From Arthrobacter sp. efr-133-TYG-118 (GTDB lineage Bacteria > Actinomycetota > Actinomycetes > Actinomycetales > Micrococcaceae), in the NCBI RefSeq assembly GCF_030209755.1, contig NZ_JARVRH010000003.1, positions 1-64,000 on the forward strand: a stretch of 64,000 bases of DNA, in the 5' to 3' direction. The position numbers were made by a program, and so were the translations under genes. Positions 8,917 to 17,584 of the stretch are shown piece after piece (positions within the stretch are counted from its first letter, which is position 1; the number at the start of each line of letters is the position of its first letter). The notes beneath the pieces were generated by a model. The model worked only from the letters and a program-made list of their open reading frames with translations, was not told the DNA's origin and did no database searches.

Positions 8917-10569
8917 TTAGGCGGCGACGAGTTCTTCCTTGGTCGCTTCCTCGCGGGCTTCCGTGAGGTAGCGGGCATAGGCCGGGATGGTCAGGAAGGT
9001 GGGGAACTCCTCGGCGAGGGTGACCTCCTCGAAGATGCTGCGGGCATCGTTGAAGCGGTCGTCGTCGAAGCGTTCAAGGCGTGCGAACTCCTCGTCCAGC
9101 AAGTCGGTGACCCATTCGCGGGTGATGAGTTCTCCGGTGTCGGTGATTGCGTGGGAGTAGATCCACTGCCACAGCTGCGAACGGGAGATCTCCGCCGTTG
9201 CCGCGTCTTCCATGAGGTTGTGGATGGCCACGGCGCCGTTGCCGCGCAGCCAGGACTCGATGTAGCGGATGCCCACTTCGATGTTGTTCCGGATGCCGGT
9301 TTCGGTGATGGTGCCCTCGGTGGAGGCGATGTCGATCAGGGCACGGTCGTCGGGGGTGACGTCCTCGCGTGAGCGGTCCAGCTGGTTCGGACGGTCGCCG
9401 AGGACGCCGTCGAACACTTCGCGGCACACCGGAACCAGGTCCGGGTGTGCGACCCAGGAACCGTCGAAGCCGTCGCCGGCTTCGCGGGTCTTGTCCGCGC
9501 GGACCTTCTCGAACGCTGCCGTGTTGGCGGCTTCGTCCTTGCGGTTGGGAACGGCGGCGGCCATGCCGCCGATCGCCATGGCGCCGCGGCGGTGGCAGGC
9601 CCGGACCAGTTGCTCGGTGTAGGAGCGCATGAACGGCTGGGTCATGGACACCTGGGCGCGGTCCGGCAACACGAAGCGGGGGCCCCGGGTGCGGAAGTTC
9701 TTGATCACGGAGAAGATGTAGTCCCAGCGGCCGGCGTTCAGGCCCGAAGCGTGATCGCGCAGCTCGAAGAGGATCTCCTCCATCTCGAATGCCGCGGTGA
9801 TGGTCTCGATCAGCACCGTGGCACGGATGGTGCCCTGCGGGATGCCGAGCAGGTCCTGGGCCAGGACGAAGATGTCGTTCCAGAGGCGCGCTTCGAGGCG
9901 GTTCTCGATCTTGGGCAGGTAGAAGTACGGGCCCTTGCCCTGTGCGAGCAGGCGGCGGGCGTTGTGGAAGAAGAACAAACCGAAGTCCACCACGCCGCCG
10001 GCAACGGGCTTCCCGTCGATGAGCATGTGCTTCTCCGGCAGGTGCCAGCCGCGGGGCCGCACCACGATGGTCGGCAGATCCTCGGCGGCACGGAGCTTGT
10101 ACTCCTTGCCCTCGGGAGACGTGAAGTCGATCCGGCGTTCCAGGGCATCGGTGAGGTTCAGCTGGCCCTGGATGACGTTGCGCCACGTGGGGGTGGAGGA
10201 GTCTTCCATGTCGGCCAGCCACACCTTGGCGCCGGAGTTCAGCGCGTTGATGGTCATCTTCCGGTCAACAGGCCCGGTGATCTCCACGCGGCGGTCTTCC
10301 AGGCCCGGGGCCGGGGGAGCGACTCGCCAGTTCGGATCGTTGCGGATTTCCGCGGTCTCCGGGAGGAACCGCGGATCCTGGCCGCTCGCGATCTGCCCGC
10401 GGCGGGTGTGCCGCGCCTGCATCAGCTCCTGGCGGCGCTCCGCCGTCGCGCGGTGCAGCGTTGCCACGAACTCCAAGGCATCCGGAGTAAGAACCTCGTT
10501 CTGCCGGTGGATGGGCTGGGCGGTCAGCGTGATGCCGTTGATCGTGTAATTGTCGGTGAAACTGTTCAT
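8917..10569 (-). CDS. aceB: Malate synthase A
   Basis: A 550-residue glyoxylate-shunt enzyme that condenses glyoxylate with acetyl-CoA to malate in the cytoplasm. The malate synthase signature [14 protein letters not shown] is intact, preceded by [18 protein letters not shown]; the usual catalytic segments ([21 protein letters not shown] [13 protein letters not shown]) are present. Length is normal for the A isoform. A strong ribosome site (GAGGAGA) precedes the ATG. It follows aceA on the same strand but 426 bases away, separated by a long palindromic element, so expression may be partly uncoupled from aceA. Confidence 0.98.
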   Translation of the reverse strand: MNSFTDNYTINGITLTAQPIHRQNEVLTPDALEFVATLHRATAERRQELMQARHTRRGQIASGQDPRFLPETAEIRNDPNWRVAPPAPGLEDRRVEITGPVDRKMTINALNSGAKVWLADMEDSSTPTWRNVIQGQLNLTDALERRIDFTSPEGKEYKLRAAEDLPTIVVRPRGWHLPEKHMLIDGKPVAGGVVDFGLFFFHNARRLLAQGKGPYFYLPKIENRLEARLWNDIFVLAQDLLGIPQGTIRATVLIETITAAFEMEEILFELRDHASGLNAGRWDYIFSVIKNFRTRGPRFVLPDRAQVSMTQPFMRSYTEQLVRACHRRGAMAIGGMAAAVPNRKDEAANTAAFEKVRADKTREAGDGFDGSWVAHPDLVPVCREVFDGVLGDRPNQLDRSREDVTPDDRALIDIASTEGTITETGIRNNIEVGIRYIESWLRGNGAVAIHNLMEDAATAEISRSQLWQWIYSHAITDTGELITREWVTDLLDEEFARLERFDDDRFNDARSIFEEVTLAEEFPTFLTIPAYARYLTEAREEATKEELVAA

Positions 10570-10685
10570 TTCAATCTCTCCTCAGAGAAGCAAATGTTCG
10601 ACGGCGGGTGCTGGGTTCGGTGCGTGGCTTTGGCTGGGTGCCTGCGGTGGTTGCGTCCGGCCCTTCGGACCGGCACCGCTCTGCC

Positions 10686-10909
10686 TGCTATTCCCCACGT
10701 CCCGGTTTCGACCTCGCTGAGCGAGGACGGACCGGGACGCAGGGCCCCTTTTACGCAGGCTGCCGCGATACCGGCTCCTCCGGCCTGGTGCGCGAGTCGC
10801 CGAGCGCAGAACGGCCGGGAAAGGTGATCCGGAAGCGTGCGTAAAAGGGGCCCTGTCCCCGTCCTCGGCCGAGCTTTGCGAGGCCATAGGACGGGGATGG
10901 GGAATAGCA
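10686..10909. repeat. 224-nt imperfect palindromic element between aceA and aceB
   Basis: Two 72-base arms (10686-10757 and 10838-10909) are inverted copies separated by exactly 80 bases. Outer ends are TGCTATTCCCCA and its complement; inner ends are AGGGCCCCTTTTACGCA and its complement, perfect over 17 bases. The left arm contains its own hairpin CCTCGCTGAGCGAGG. The rest of the 426-base aceA-aceB gap shows no ORF I can support. It may be a mobile palindromic repeat, a terminator/attenuator, or an RNA-processing site. The terminal symmetry is seen directly; function is unknown. Confidence 0.8.
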
Positions 10910-10995
10910 CGCGGAGGATTGCCTTTGCCGGCCCCAACCGCTGGCTGCGCGGGTGCCGGTCCGCAGGTGACCAGCTCGCCGTCGAACGGGAAGTT

Positions 10996-12324
10996 TTAGT
11001 GGAACTGGCCTTCTTCGGTGGATCCCACCAGGGCCAGGGTGGATGCGTTCGGGTTGAGCGCAGTTGCGATGTCGTCGAAGTAGCCGGTGCCGACTTCGCG
11101 CTGGTGCTTGGTTGCGGTGTAGCCGCGGGACTCGGAGGCGAATTCCTTTTCCTGGAGTTCGACGTAGGCGCTCATGCCCTCGCGGGCGTAGCCGTGGGCG
11201 AGGTCGAACATCGAGTAGTTCAGGGCATGGAAGCCGGCCAGGGTGATGAACTGGAAGGTGAAGCCCATGGCGCCGAGCTCACGCTGGAACTTCGCGATGG
11301 TGGCGTCGTCCAGGTGCTTGCGCCAGTTGAAGGACGGCGAGCAGTTGTAGGAGAGCATCTGGTCCGGAAATTCGGACTTGACGGACTCGGCGAACTTGCG
11401 GGCGAGCTCGAGGTCCGGGGTGCCCGTTTCCATCCAGATGAGGTCGGAGTACGGAGCGTAGGCCTTGGCACGTGCGATGCAGGGTTCGATGCCGTTGCGG
11501 ACCTTGTAGAAGCCCTCCGCCGTGCGTTCACCGGTGATGAATTCCTGGTCGCGCTCGTCGACGTCGGAGGTGATCAGGGTGGCTGCCTCGGCGTCGGTGC
11601 GGGCGATGATCACCGAAGGGGTGCCCGCGACGTCGGCCGCGAGGCGGGCGGCGTTCAAGGTCCGGACGTGCTGCTGGGTGGGGATGAGCACCTTGCCGCC
11701 GAGGTGGCCGCACTTCTTTTCCGAGGCGAGCTGGTCTTCCCAGTGCACGCCTGCTGCGCCTGCCTGGATCATGGATTTCATGAGTTCGTAGGCGTTCAGG
11801 GGTCCGCCGAAGCCGGCTTCGGCGTCGGCGACGATCGGGACCAGCCAGTCCTCAACGGTCTGGATGCCCTCGGAGAACTCGATCTGGTCGGCCCGGAGCA
11901 GGGCGTTGTTGATGCGGCGGACCACCGTGGGGACCGAGTTGGCCGGGTAGAGCGACTGGTCCGGGTAGGTGTGGCCGGAGTTGTTGGCGTCGGCGGCGAC
12001 CTGCCAGCCGGACAGGTAGATGGCCCGCAGCCCCGCCTTGACCTGCTGCACGGCCTGGTTGCCGGTCAGCGCACCGAGGGCGTTGGTGTACTTGCCTTCC
12101 TTGTGTTCCTCGCTGAGCTGCTTCCACAGCTTCTCGGAGCCGCGCTTGGCCAGGGTGTGTTCTTCGGAGACGCGGCCGCGGAGGCGGACGACGTCGGTGG
12201 CCGAGTAATCGCGGGTGACGCCTTCCCAACGCGGGTTGGCAGCCCATTCGAGCTCCAGTGCGGCGGCCTGCTCGGTTGCTGTCTGCTGAGCGGCGGGCTG
12301 TCCTGGTTCAAATGCTGCGGTCAT
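10996..12324 (-). CDS. aceA: Isocitrate lyase
   Basis: A 442-residue enzyme cleaving isocitrate to succinate and glyoxylate, the first glyoxylate-shunt step. The active-site signature [10 protein letters not shown] is intact, as are HWEDQLASE before it and the YNCSPSFNW segment. Length matches the short bacterial AceA class. The ribosome site AAAGGAG lies 7 bases before the ATG. It is divergent from ramB, whose product represses aceA/aceB in related actinobacteria, and upstream of aceB on the same strand. Confidence 0.98.
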   Translation of the reverse strand: MTAAFEPGQPAAQQTATEQAAALELEWAANPRWEGVTRDYSATDVVRLRGRVSEEHTLAKRGSEKLWKQLSEEHKEGKYTNALGALTGNQAVQQVKAGLRAIYLSGWQVAADANNSGHTYPDQSLYPANSVPTVVRRINNALLRADQIEFSEGIQTVEDWLVPIVADAEAGFGGPLNAYELMKSMIQAGAAGVHWEDQLASEKKCGHLGGKVLIPTQQHVRTLNAARLAADVAGTPSVIIARTDAEAATLITSDVDERDQEFITGERTAEGFYKVRNGIEPCIARAKAYAPYSDLIWMETGTPDLELARKFAESVKSEFPDQMLSYNCSPSFNWRKHLDDATIAKFQRELGAMGFTFQFITLAGFHALNYSMFDLAHGYAREGMSAYVELQEKEFASESRGYTATKHQREVGTGYFDDIATALNPNASTLALVGSTEEGQFH

Positions 12325-12452
12325 GGTCTGTCTCCTTTGACGCTACTTTGGCGTGTTGCTGTGTATGTAGCCCCGGCCGATCTTCGCTGCGCCTTTGCAG
12401 TCCAGGCCGGCCGGGGTTTCCGTAGTTCTTACTTTTCAGTACTTCCAAGGGA

Positions 12453-12490
12453 CTTTCTAGGGGAAAACCATAGAAAGAAATGCACTTCTT
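12453..12490. promoter_or_regulatory. Inverted repeats in the aceA-ramB promoter region
   Basis: CTTTCTA (12453-12459) faces TAGAAAG (12471-12477) across 11 bases, and AAGAA (12475-12479) faces TTCTT (12486-12490). The AT-rich block lies directly upstream of ramB and about 130 bases from aceA. By position these may be RamB or other operator sites; they are not a clear match to the TTTGCAAA-type RamB motif described in Corynebacterium. Confidence 0.4.
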
Positions 12491-12506
12491 CGCGTATCCT
12501 CAAGAA

Positions 12507-13991
12507 ATGTCACCTGTGAGCTGGAACCGCGAAGTACCGCCGCCGTCGTCCTCTGCCTCTGACGCCGAACTGGACGTCATCAGCCTGGGCCGCCGCGTGC
12601 GGTACCTGCGCAAGCAGGCCGGGCTGACCCTCGACGACGTGAGCGCCGCCGTCGGGACTGCCCCTAGCCAGCTGAGCCTCATTGAGAACGGCAAGCGGGA
12701 ACCCAAGCTGGGTTTGTTGAAGCAACTCGCGGCCGCCTTGAATGTGGGCATCGACCAGCTGCTCGGAGCGGAACCGCCCAGCCGCCGCGCCGCCCTGGAA
12801 ATCGAGCTGGAACGGTACCAGCGCGGGCCCCTCTATGAGTCCCTGAACTTGCCGAAAATCCGCGTCAGCGCGCGGCTGCCGCTCGATGTGCTGGAGTCTC
12901 AAATAGGTCTCCTGCAGGAGCTTGAGCGCAGGCTCAACGAGCAGGTCGCGACGCCGGAAGAAGCCCGGCGCGCGAACGGTGAACTTCGTGCCATGATGCG
13001 CGAGCGCGGCAACTATTTTCCGGAGTACGAGGCCGAAGCGCAGAAGGTCCTCAAAGGCGTTGGATACACGACCGGTCCCTTGAGCCAGCACGTCATTGCG
13101 GACATCGCGGACCACCTCGGATTCACGCTTCACCACGTGGGCGACCTGCCCCATTCCACCCGTTCAGTGACCGATCTAAAGAATCACCGAATTTATCTCA
13201 CGCAGAGCCAGCGGCAGGACCACGATCCCCGTTCGGTCCTCCTGCAGGCCCTGGGCCACTACGTCCTTGGCCACGAAACGCCCAAGAACTACGGCGACTT
13301 CCTGGCGCAGCGCGTCGCAACGAACTACTTCGCCGCGGCGCTCCTCCTGCCCGAACACGCCACCCTTGAATTCCTGCAGAAGGCGAAAGCCGCCAAGGAG
13401 ATCGCCGTCGAGGATATCCGGGACGCCTTCGCCGTCTCCTACGAAACCGCGGCGCACCGCTTCACCAACCTCGCCACGAAGCACCTGGGCATCACCACCC
13501 ACTTCCAGAAGACCCACCAGAGCGGCATCATCTACAAGGCCTACGAGAACGACGGCGTCGCCTTCCCCCAGGACCATACCGGCGCCATCGAGGGCCAGCC
13601 GGCGTGCAAAGCGTGGACTTCGCGTGCCGTGTTCGACGTTCCGGACAAGTTCAGCGCCTACAGCCAATACACCGACACCGTCTCCGGCACCTATTGGTGC
13701 ACGGCCCGAACCGAGCGCTCGGCTGCGGGGGAATTTTCGCTGAGCATCGGCGTGCCGTACCAGCACGTGAAGTGGTTCCGTGGGAGGGAGACGACGGCGC
13801 GGGCTACCTCGACGTGTCCGGACCCGAACTGCTGCAAGCGGCCGCCGGCGTCGTTGGCTTCATCCTGGGCAGGCAACGCCTGGCCGTCCGCCCGCGCCCA
13901 CTCGCACCTGCTGGCCGCCATGCCGCCGGGTGCGTTCCCCGGCGTCGACGAGACCGAGGTGTACGCGTTCCTGGAGGCGCACTCGGGGTAG
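12507..13991 (+). CDS. ramB: RamB-type XRE regulator of acetate/glyoxylate metabolism
   Basis: About 494 residues. An N-terminal XRE helix-turn-helix (about residues 18-75: LGRRVRYLRKQAGLTLDDVS, APSQLSLIENGKREPKL) precedes an IrrE/ImmA-like metallopeptidase-fold region and a C-terminal short-chain-fatty-acid regulator domain with Cys motifs (CPDPNCCKRPP), ending PGAFPGVDETEVYAF. This is the RamB architecture. In Corynebacterium and Mycobacterium RamB controls aceA and aceB. An in-frame ATG at 12480 would add 9 residues. I prefer 12507 because TATCCT at 12495-12500 fits a -10 box for a leaderless transcript. Neither start has a good ribosome site. Confidence 0.9.
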   Translation: MSPVSWNREVPPPSSSASDAELDVISLGRRVRYLRKQAGLTLDDVSAAVGTAPSQLSLIENGKREPKLGLLKQLAAALNVGIDQLLGAEPPSRRAALEIELERYQRGPLYESLNLPKIRVSARLPLDVLESQIGLLQELERRLNEQVATPEEARRANGELRAMMRERGNYFPEYEAEAQKVLKGVGYTTGPLSQHVIADIADHLGFTLHHVGDLPHSTRSVTDLKNHRIYLTQSQRQDHDPRSVLLQALGHYVLGHETPKNYGDFLAQRVATNYFAAALLLPEHATLEFLQKAKAAKEIAVEDIRDAFAVSYETAAHRFTNLATKHLGITTHFQKTHQSGIIYKAYENDGVAFPQDHTGAIEGQPACKAWTSRAVFDVPDKFSAYSQYTDTVSGTYWCTARTERSAAGEFSLSIGVPYQHVKWFRGRETTARATSTCPDPNCCKRPPASLASSWAGNAWPSARAHSHLLAAMPPGAFPGVDETEVYAFLEAHSG

Positions 13992-14134
13992 TTTTTGTGC
14001 AGGGGCTTGGGTGGACGCGTCACGCCACGCACCTTTTTGGGGGCCCGCGGGTTGGACCACCCCGGCATTCCGCGGCTTGGCCCATGACGCGGACCCAAAA
14101 ACCCGTCCGGCGTGACGCCGACGCCGCCAAGGGG

Positions 14135-14728
14135 CTACGAGTTGAGGACCGGATAGCTCAAGTGAGTGACGCCCACGCCCTCGACGACGGTCGGGTTGCC
14201 CAAAGTGACCGGCGCGTTCTCGATGCGATCGAAAAGCCGGATACCGGATCCGAGCAGCAGCGGAACCAGGTCGACGCGGATCTCGTCGAGTAGACCGGCG
14301 TCGAGGCACTGCCGAATGGTGTCCGGCCCGTGCATGCCGACGATCTTGTCGCCAGCCGCCGCCTTTGCCTGCCCGACAGCGCTTTCCAGCCCGTCGGTGA
14401 CGAAATGCACCGCGGAATCGGAGCGGGGCCACCCCTCGGGCATCTGATGAGTCACGACGTACGCGGGCACGCCGAACGGGTGCTGGCCGCCCCAAGCGTC
14501 GGCGCGGTCGGAGGTGCGTCGCCCGGTAAGCATTGCGCCCACCTCGCCCATCAAGGCCCGTAGGTGTTCGGCACTCGCTTCGGAGACATGGAACGTAAAG
14601 GCCGGGTTGAACGTGGGGACGTCGACGTCTCCTGCGAAGTACCAGTCGAAGACCTCGTCGACGCCGTCCTCGAGATCCGCCACGTATCCGTCGAGGGACA
14701 TCGACATGAACGCCACTACCTTGGTCAT
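14135..14728 (-). CDS. Dihydrofolate reductase family protein (RibD C-terminal fold)
   Basis: A 197-residue protein of the DHFR/RibD-C superfamily starting TKVVAFMSMSLDGYVAD, the usual first strand of this group. Further family features are MLTGRRTSD near residue 66 and the GMHGPDTIRQCLDAGLLDEIRVDLVPLLLGSGI segment in two parts around 130-165. Such proteins are NADPH-dependent reductases of unknown substrate, distinct from FolA. A good ribosome site (GAAGGAG) precedes the ATG. The 143 bases between its stop and ramB hold only imperfect inverted repeats. Confidence 0.85.
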   Translation of the reverse strand: MTKVVAFMSMSLDGYVADLEDGVDEVFDWYFAGDVDVPTFNPAFTFHVSEASAEHLRALMGEVGAMLTGRRTSDRADAWGGQHPFGVPAYVVTHQMPEGWPRSDSAVHFVTDGLESAVGQAKAAAGDKIVGMHGPDTIRQCLDAGLLDEIRVDLVPLLLGSGIRLFDRIENAPVTLGNPTVVEGVGVTHLSYPVLNS

Positions 14729-14787
14729 TACCTTGCTCCTTCAGATTCGGACGGGGTTTTGGCGGGGGCCGGCTGGCGGGGTGCAGG

Positions 14788-15321
14788 TCAAACGGACATG
14801 GCCCAAGACAAAGCCGCATCGCGGCGAGGCTCGGATGGGTCTATCAGCCTGATTCTGTCTACGAGCCGGGCGCGGTCGATGAGGGATGACTCGACGAGTG
14901 CCAGAACGAACGCATGGTCCTTGGGGCGTGCCGCAATGAGCTTCGCCGCGCAGAGATCGTAGGGATCCAGGCAAAGTCCGGTGCTGTTCCGGGTCCGCTC
15001 ATTGCGCACACCGACAAGGCGGTACTCCCAATCCGCCGGGAGCACCGCAGTCTCCCTTTCGGCCGCCTGGACGTAGAAGCCGAACTCCTTGTGGAAAGGC
15101 GACCACTCACCAAGCGCCGAATCGATGCTGTCCGCAAGCGTGCCGGCGTCGTCGTCGGAAAACGGGGCTATGTCGACCGCGTCGGACATGGTCATTGCCG
15201 CAGGTAGCTGGTCCTCCGTGAACGATCCCAGAATTGACTGGCTGCCGATCACGATCACCCGGTCGCCGTGGATGATGTCCGTAGCGGCCCGGATGGCGTG
15301 CTCAAGCTCATCGCGGCGCAT
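14788..15321 (-). CDS. Nucleotidyltransferase-like protein (probably DUF6036)
   Basis: A 177-residue protein beginning MRRDELEHAIRAATDIIHGD. RVIVIGSQSILGSF near residue 20 is the GS-type nucleotide-binding loop seen in minimal nucleotidyltransferases, and SDAVDIAPF later supplies acidic residues. Near residue 125 LDPYDLCAAKLIAARPKDHAF fits this family. The start at 15321 is chosen because the frame before it is low-complexity and lacks homology-like features. It is on the same strand as, and 59 bases from, the DHFR-like gene. Function is unknown; relatives include toxin-antitoxin-like nucleotidyltransferases. Confidence 0.7.
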   Translation of the reverse strand: MRRDELEHAIRAATDIIHGDRVIVIGSQSILGSFTEDQLPAAMTMSDAVDIAPFSDDDAGTLADSIDSALGEWSPFHKEFGFYVQAAERETAVLPADWEYRLVGVRNERTRNSTGLCLDPYDLCAAKLIAARPKDHAFVLALVESSLIDRARLVDRIRLIDPSEPRRDAALSWAMSV

Positions 15322-15352
15322 GGCTGTACCGTACCCCCGCGCAGGCCGATTG

Positions 15353-15718
15353 TCAGTAGCCACCCCGCTGCCGCTCACGCCCAGCCAGCAGCGTCGCCAC
15401 TTTTTCGATGAGCTCATAAGGCATCGGCTTCCCCAGAGGGAACTTCAACGTGCCCTTCGCCGCCCGGAAAGGAGCGATTTCCCGCTCGAAGTCCCCGTCG
15501 CCGTCGGGCACTGGATAGACGGAAATATGGTGCTTCCAGGCCGCGAAATACACCACGTAGTGGCCGTCGAGGGTGATCGTGGGGATTCCGTAACTGATCC
15601 TGTCCTCGGCACCGGGCACCGTCGCCAGGGTCCGCCGTCGGATCTCCTGGAGGATGGTTCGCACCTCGTGAGGGCGCGACGCGATGTATTCGTCCACCGT
15701 GTCAAAATGTTCCACCAT
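15353..15718 (-). CDS. DUF1801 (YdhG-like, frataxin-fold) protein
   Basis: A 121-residue protein of the DUF1801 family, sometimes called an iron chaperone because the fold resembles frataxin. Visible features: TVDEYIASRP at the N-terminus, RISYGIPTITLDGHYVVYFAAW in the middle (ISYG.P is typical), ISVYPVP, and KGTLKFPLGKPMPYELIEKV at the C-terminus. Length is normal. It lies 31 bases upstream of the nucleotidyltransferase-like gene on the same strand. The iron role is not shown for this branch. Confidence 0.82.
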   Translation of the reverse strand: MVEHFDTVDEYIASRPHEVRTILQEIRRRTLATVPGAEDRISYGIPTITLDGHYVVYFAAWKHHISVYPVPDGDGDFEREIAPFRAAKGTLKFPLGKPMPYELIEKVATLLAGRERQRGGY

Positions 15719-15827
15719 GCGCTTCCCCCGTTCCGTCCCGTGCCCTGCTGTTCAGCCGGTCTTGGACCAAGCTTGCCTTAGCGCTCGCAGCCCTGCCAGA
15801 GGCGCCGTGCAGGCTCGGCGCGACTCC

Positions 15828-15872
15828 GACGCTCGCTCACTTGTATGGTGTTTTGGCGGGACGCTCGCTCAC
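15828..15872 (-). repeat. 32-bp repeat family, locus A (reverse-oriented units)
   Basis: Two cores GACGCTCGCTCAC start at 15828 and 15860, exactly 32 bases apart. The cores are the reverse complement of the GTGAGCGRGCGT core of loci B-E. They lie in the 329-base gap between the DUF1801 gene and the queuosine transporter gene. Nothing else recognisable is in that gap apart from probable transporter promoter sequence. Confidence 0.75.
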
Positions 15873-16047
15873 TTGATGTGATGGAGTGTTCTGGGCGGTG
15901 GCGAGTTTTCCGGACAATTATCGATTCCTCGATGCGAGAATGGGGGAGGCTCCGCGGTTTTGCAAGCGGGTCCTCCACAAGTGCTAATACAGCGGGGCGC
16001 CGTGCTAACTCCGGCCGCCTGCGCGAACCACTACGAACGGACAAGCG

Positions 16048-16749
16048 ATGACGTCAGCATCAGAATCCCAGACCCTGAATAAACCCGCACCGCGCTTCGC
16101 GTCAATAGGCTCCCCATACTTTGGCATCATGCTGGCATGCATGGCCGTCGTGCTGATCCTGTCCAACATCGGCGCTGCCAAAGGGGTCGTCTTCGGTCCG
16201 ATCATCACTGATGGCGGATTCTTCCTCTTCCCGCTTGCCTACATTCTTGGCGATGTGATGAGCGAGATCTATGGATTCAAGGTTGCCCGCAAAGCAATCA
16301 TCACTTCGTTCGCACTGTCAGCATTCGCATCGCTCTGCTACTGGATCATCATCGCGCTGCCCGGCTTCAATGACGATTACGGCAACGCCAAGCAGGCTGC
16401 CATCGAAGGCGCACTGGGCCCGGTTCCTCAGATCGTCCTGGCTTCGCTTCTCGCGTTCCTGGCCGGTCAGACCATCAACTCCCTGATCCTGGTCAAGATG
16501 AAAGCCCGTTCGGGTGAGAGAACCCTCTGGGCTCGGCTCATGGGTTCATCCGGGGTGGGGGAATTCGTGGACACGCTCATCTTCTGCAGCATCGCGGCCT
16601 CGGTCATCGGCATTACGGACTCCGGAAGCTTCGTCAATTACGTGCTGGTTGGCTTTGTGTACAAGGTCGGTGTCCAATACATCCTTGTGCCGGTGACGTC
16701 CTTGGTCATTGGCTGGATCAAGAAGCGCGAGCCCAGCTACTGGGTGTGA
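16048..16749 (+). CDS. Queuosine precursor transporter (YhhQ/VUT family)
   Basis: A 233-residue membrane protein with about six helices. Family features are ACMAVVLILSNIGAAKGVV, the FPLAYILGDVMSEIYGFKVAR loop, and the C-terminal half with SGVGEFVDTLIFCSIA and YKVGVQYILVPVT. YhhQ-type proteins import queuine or preQ0/preQ1. The tgt gene (20332-21675) inserts such a base into tRNA, and no queuosine-biosynthesis gene is visible here, so salvage is the likely role. Its TGA stop lies inside the first 32-bp repeat of locus B. Locus A lies upstream, so the gene is bracketed by the repeats. Confidence 0.92.
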   Translation: MTSASESQTLNKPAPRFASIGSPYFGIMLACMAVVLILSNIGAAKGVVFGPIITDGGFFLFPLAYILGDVMSEIYGFKVARKAIITSFALSAFASLCYWIIIALPGFNDDYGNAKQAAIEGALGPVPQIVLASLLAFLAGQTINSLILVKMKARSGERTLWARLMGSSGVGEFVDTLIFCSIAASVIGITDSGSFVNYVLVGFVYKVGVQYILVPVTSLVIGWIKKREPSYWV

Positions 16750-16862
16750 GCGAGCGTTGGGCCGGGACGCGATGTATGTGAGCGGGCGTTGGCCCGGGAC
16801 ACGATGTATGTGAGCGAGCGTTGGCCCGGAACGCCGTATATGTGAGCGGGCATTGTCGGCTC
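16746..16862 (+). repeat. 32-bp repeat family, locus B (four direct units)
   Basis: Units begin at 16746, 16778, 16810 and 16842 with exact 32-base spacing and cores GTGAGCGAGCGT, GTGAGCGGGCGT, GTGAGCGAGCGT and GTGAGCGGGCAT. The variable 20 bases are similar between units (TGGCCCGGGACACGATGTAT). The TGA in the first core is the stop codon of the transporter gene. Confidence 0.9.
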
Positions 16863-16897
16863 AGGGGAACCGCAGGGAAGTCCGGTAGTTTCAGAGG

Positions 16898-17584
16898 ATG
16901 AAGCTGGGAAACGCCGTGCTCACGGCCGAGAATCTTGTTGCAGGCTATGGCGACCATGCAGTGTGTGGGCCCCTCGACGTCGAGGTTTTCTCCGGGCAGG
17001 TACTCGGGATGGTGGGCGAAAACGGTGCCGGCAAGTCCACTTTGCTGCGCACCATGATTGGCGCGCAGGCCGCCATCGAGGGCGATGCCCATGTTCTTGG
17101 CTTGATGCCGGACGACCGCTCGGCCCTCTTCCGCAGCAAGGTCTCGGTGCTGCTGGATGAGGATGCCTACTTCGATTCGCTCACGGTGCGTGAGCACCTT
17201 TCCTTGGTGGCCCGTGGGCATGGCCTCGCCAACCCCGATGCGGCCGTGGAGGGAGAGATCGACTTCTTCGAGCTTCAAACGGCGGCGGATGCGTTTCCCG
17301 ATCAGCTTTCCTCCGGGCAGCGCCGCAAGCTCCTCCTGGCCTCGGCGTTCATCCGGCCCTTCGATCTGCTGGTCCTGGACGAACCCGAGCAGCGGCTCGA
17401 TACCCGCATGCGAGGCCTGCTCGCGCAGCGGATCGCCCGGACCGCCAAGAAGAGTGCCGCCGTCGTCATGGTCACGCACGATGCGGACGTCGCCCAAGCG
17501 GCGTGTACCCGGGCGGTAATAGTCGACGACGGCGGTGCGCGCGTGGTTAGCACCGACGAGGCCGTGGCGAGGATTCGCCGGTGA
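16898..17584 (+). CDS. ABC transporter ATP-binding protein
   Basis: A 228-residue ATPase. Walker A GENGAGKST is near residue 41, signature LSSGQRRKLLL near 138, Walker B LLVLDEPE near 158 (the usual third acidic position is followed by QRLD), and the switch His in VMVTHDAD near 194. It is coupled to the next gene by a GTGA overlap, and that gene supplies the membrane part. The pair looks like a two-component exporter or antibiotic-type ABC system, substrate unknown. Confidence 0.9.
   Translation: MKLGNAVLTAENLVAGYGDHAVCGPLDVEVFSGQVLGMVGENGAGKSTLLRTMIGAQAAIEGDAHVLGLMPDDRSALFRSKVSVLLDEDAYFDSLTVREHLSLVARGHGLANPDAAVEGEIDFFELQTAADAFPDQLSSGQRRKLLLASAFIRPFDLLVLDEPEQRLDTRMRGLLAQRIARTAKKSAAVVMVTHDADVAQAACTRAVIVDDGGARVVSTDEAVARIRR

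Noticed and set aside
13992..14134. Terminator between ramB and the DHFR-like gene
   Set aside because: Possible pairings such as TTTTTGGG/CCCAAAAA exist but are short and interrupted; not strong enough to annotate.
15873..16047. preQ1-type riboswitch before the queuosine transporter
   Set aside because: No recognisable preQ1 aptamer consensus or terminator/anti-terminator pair could be seen; a covariance-model search would be decisive.
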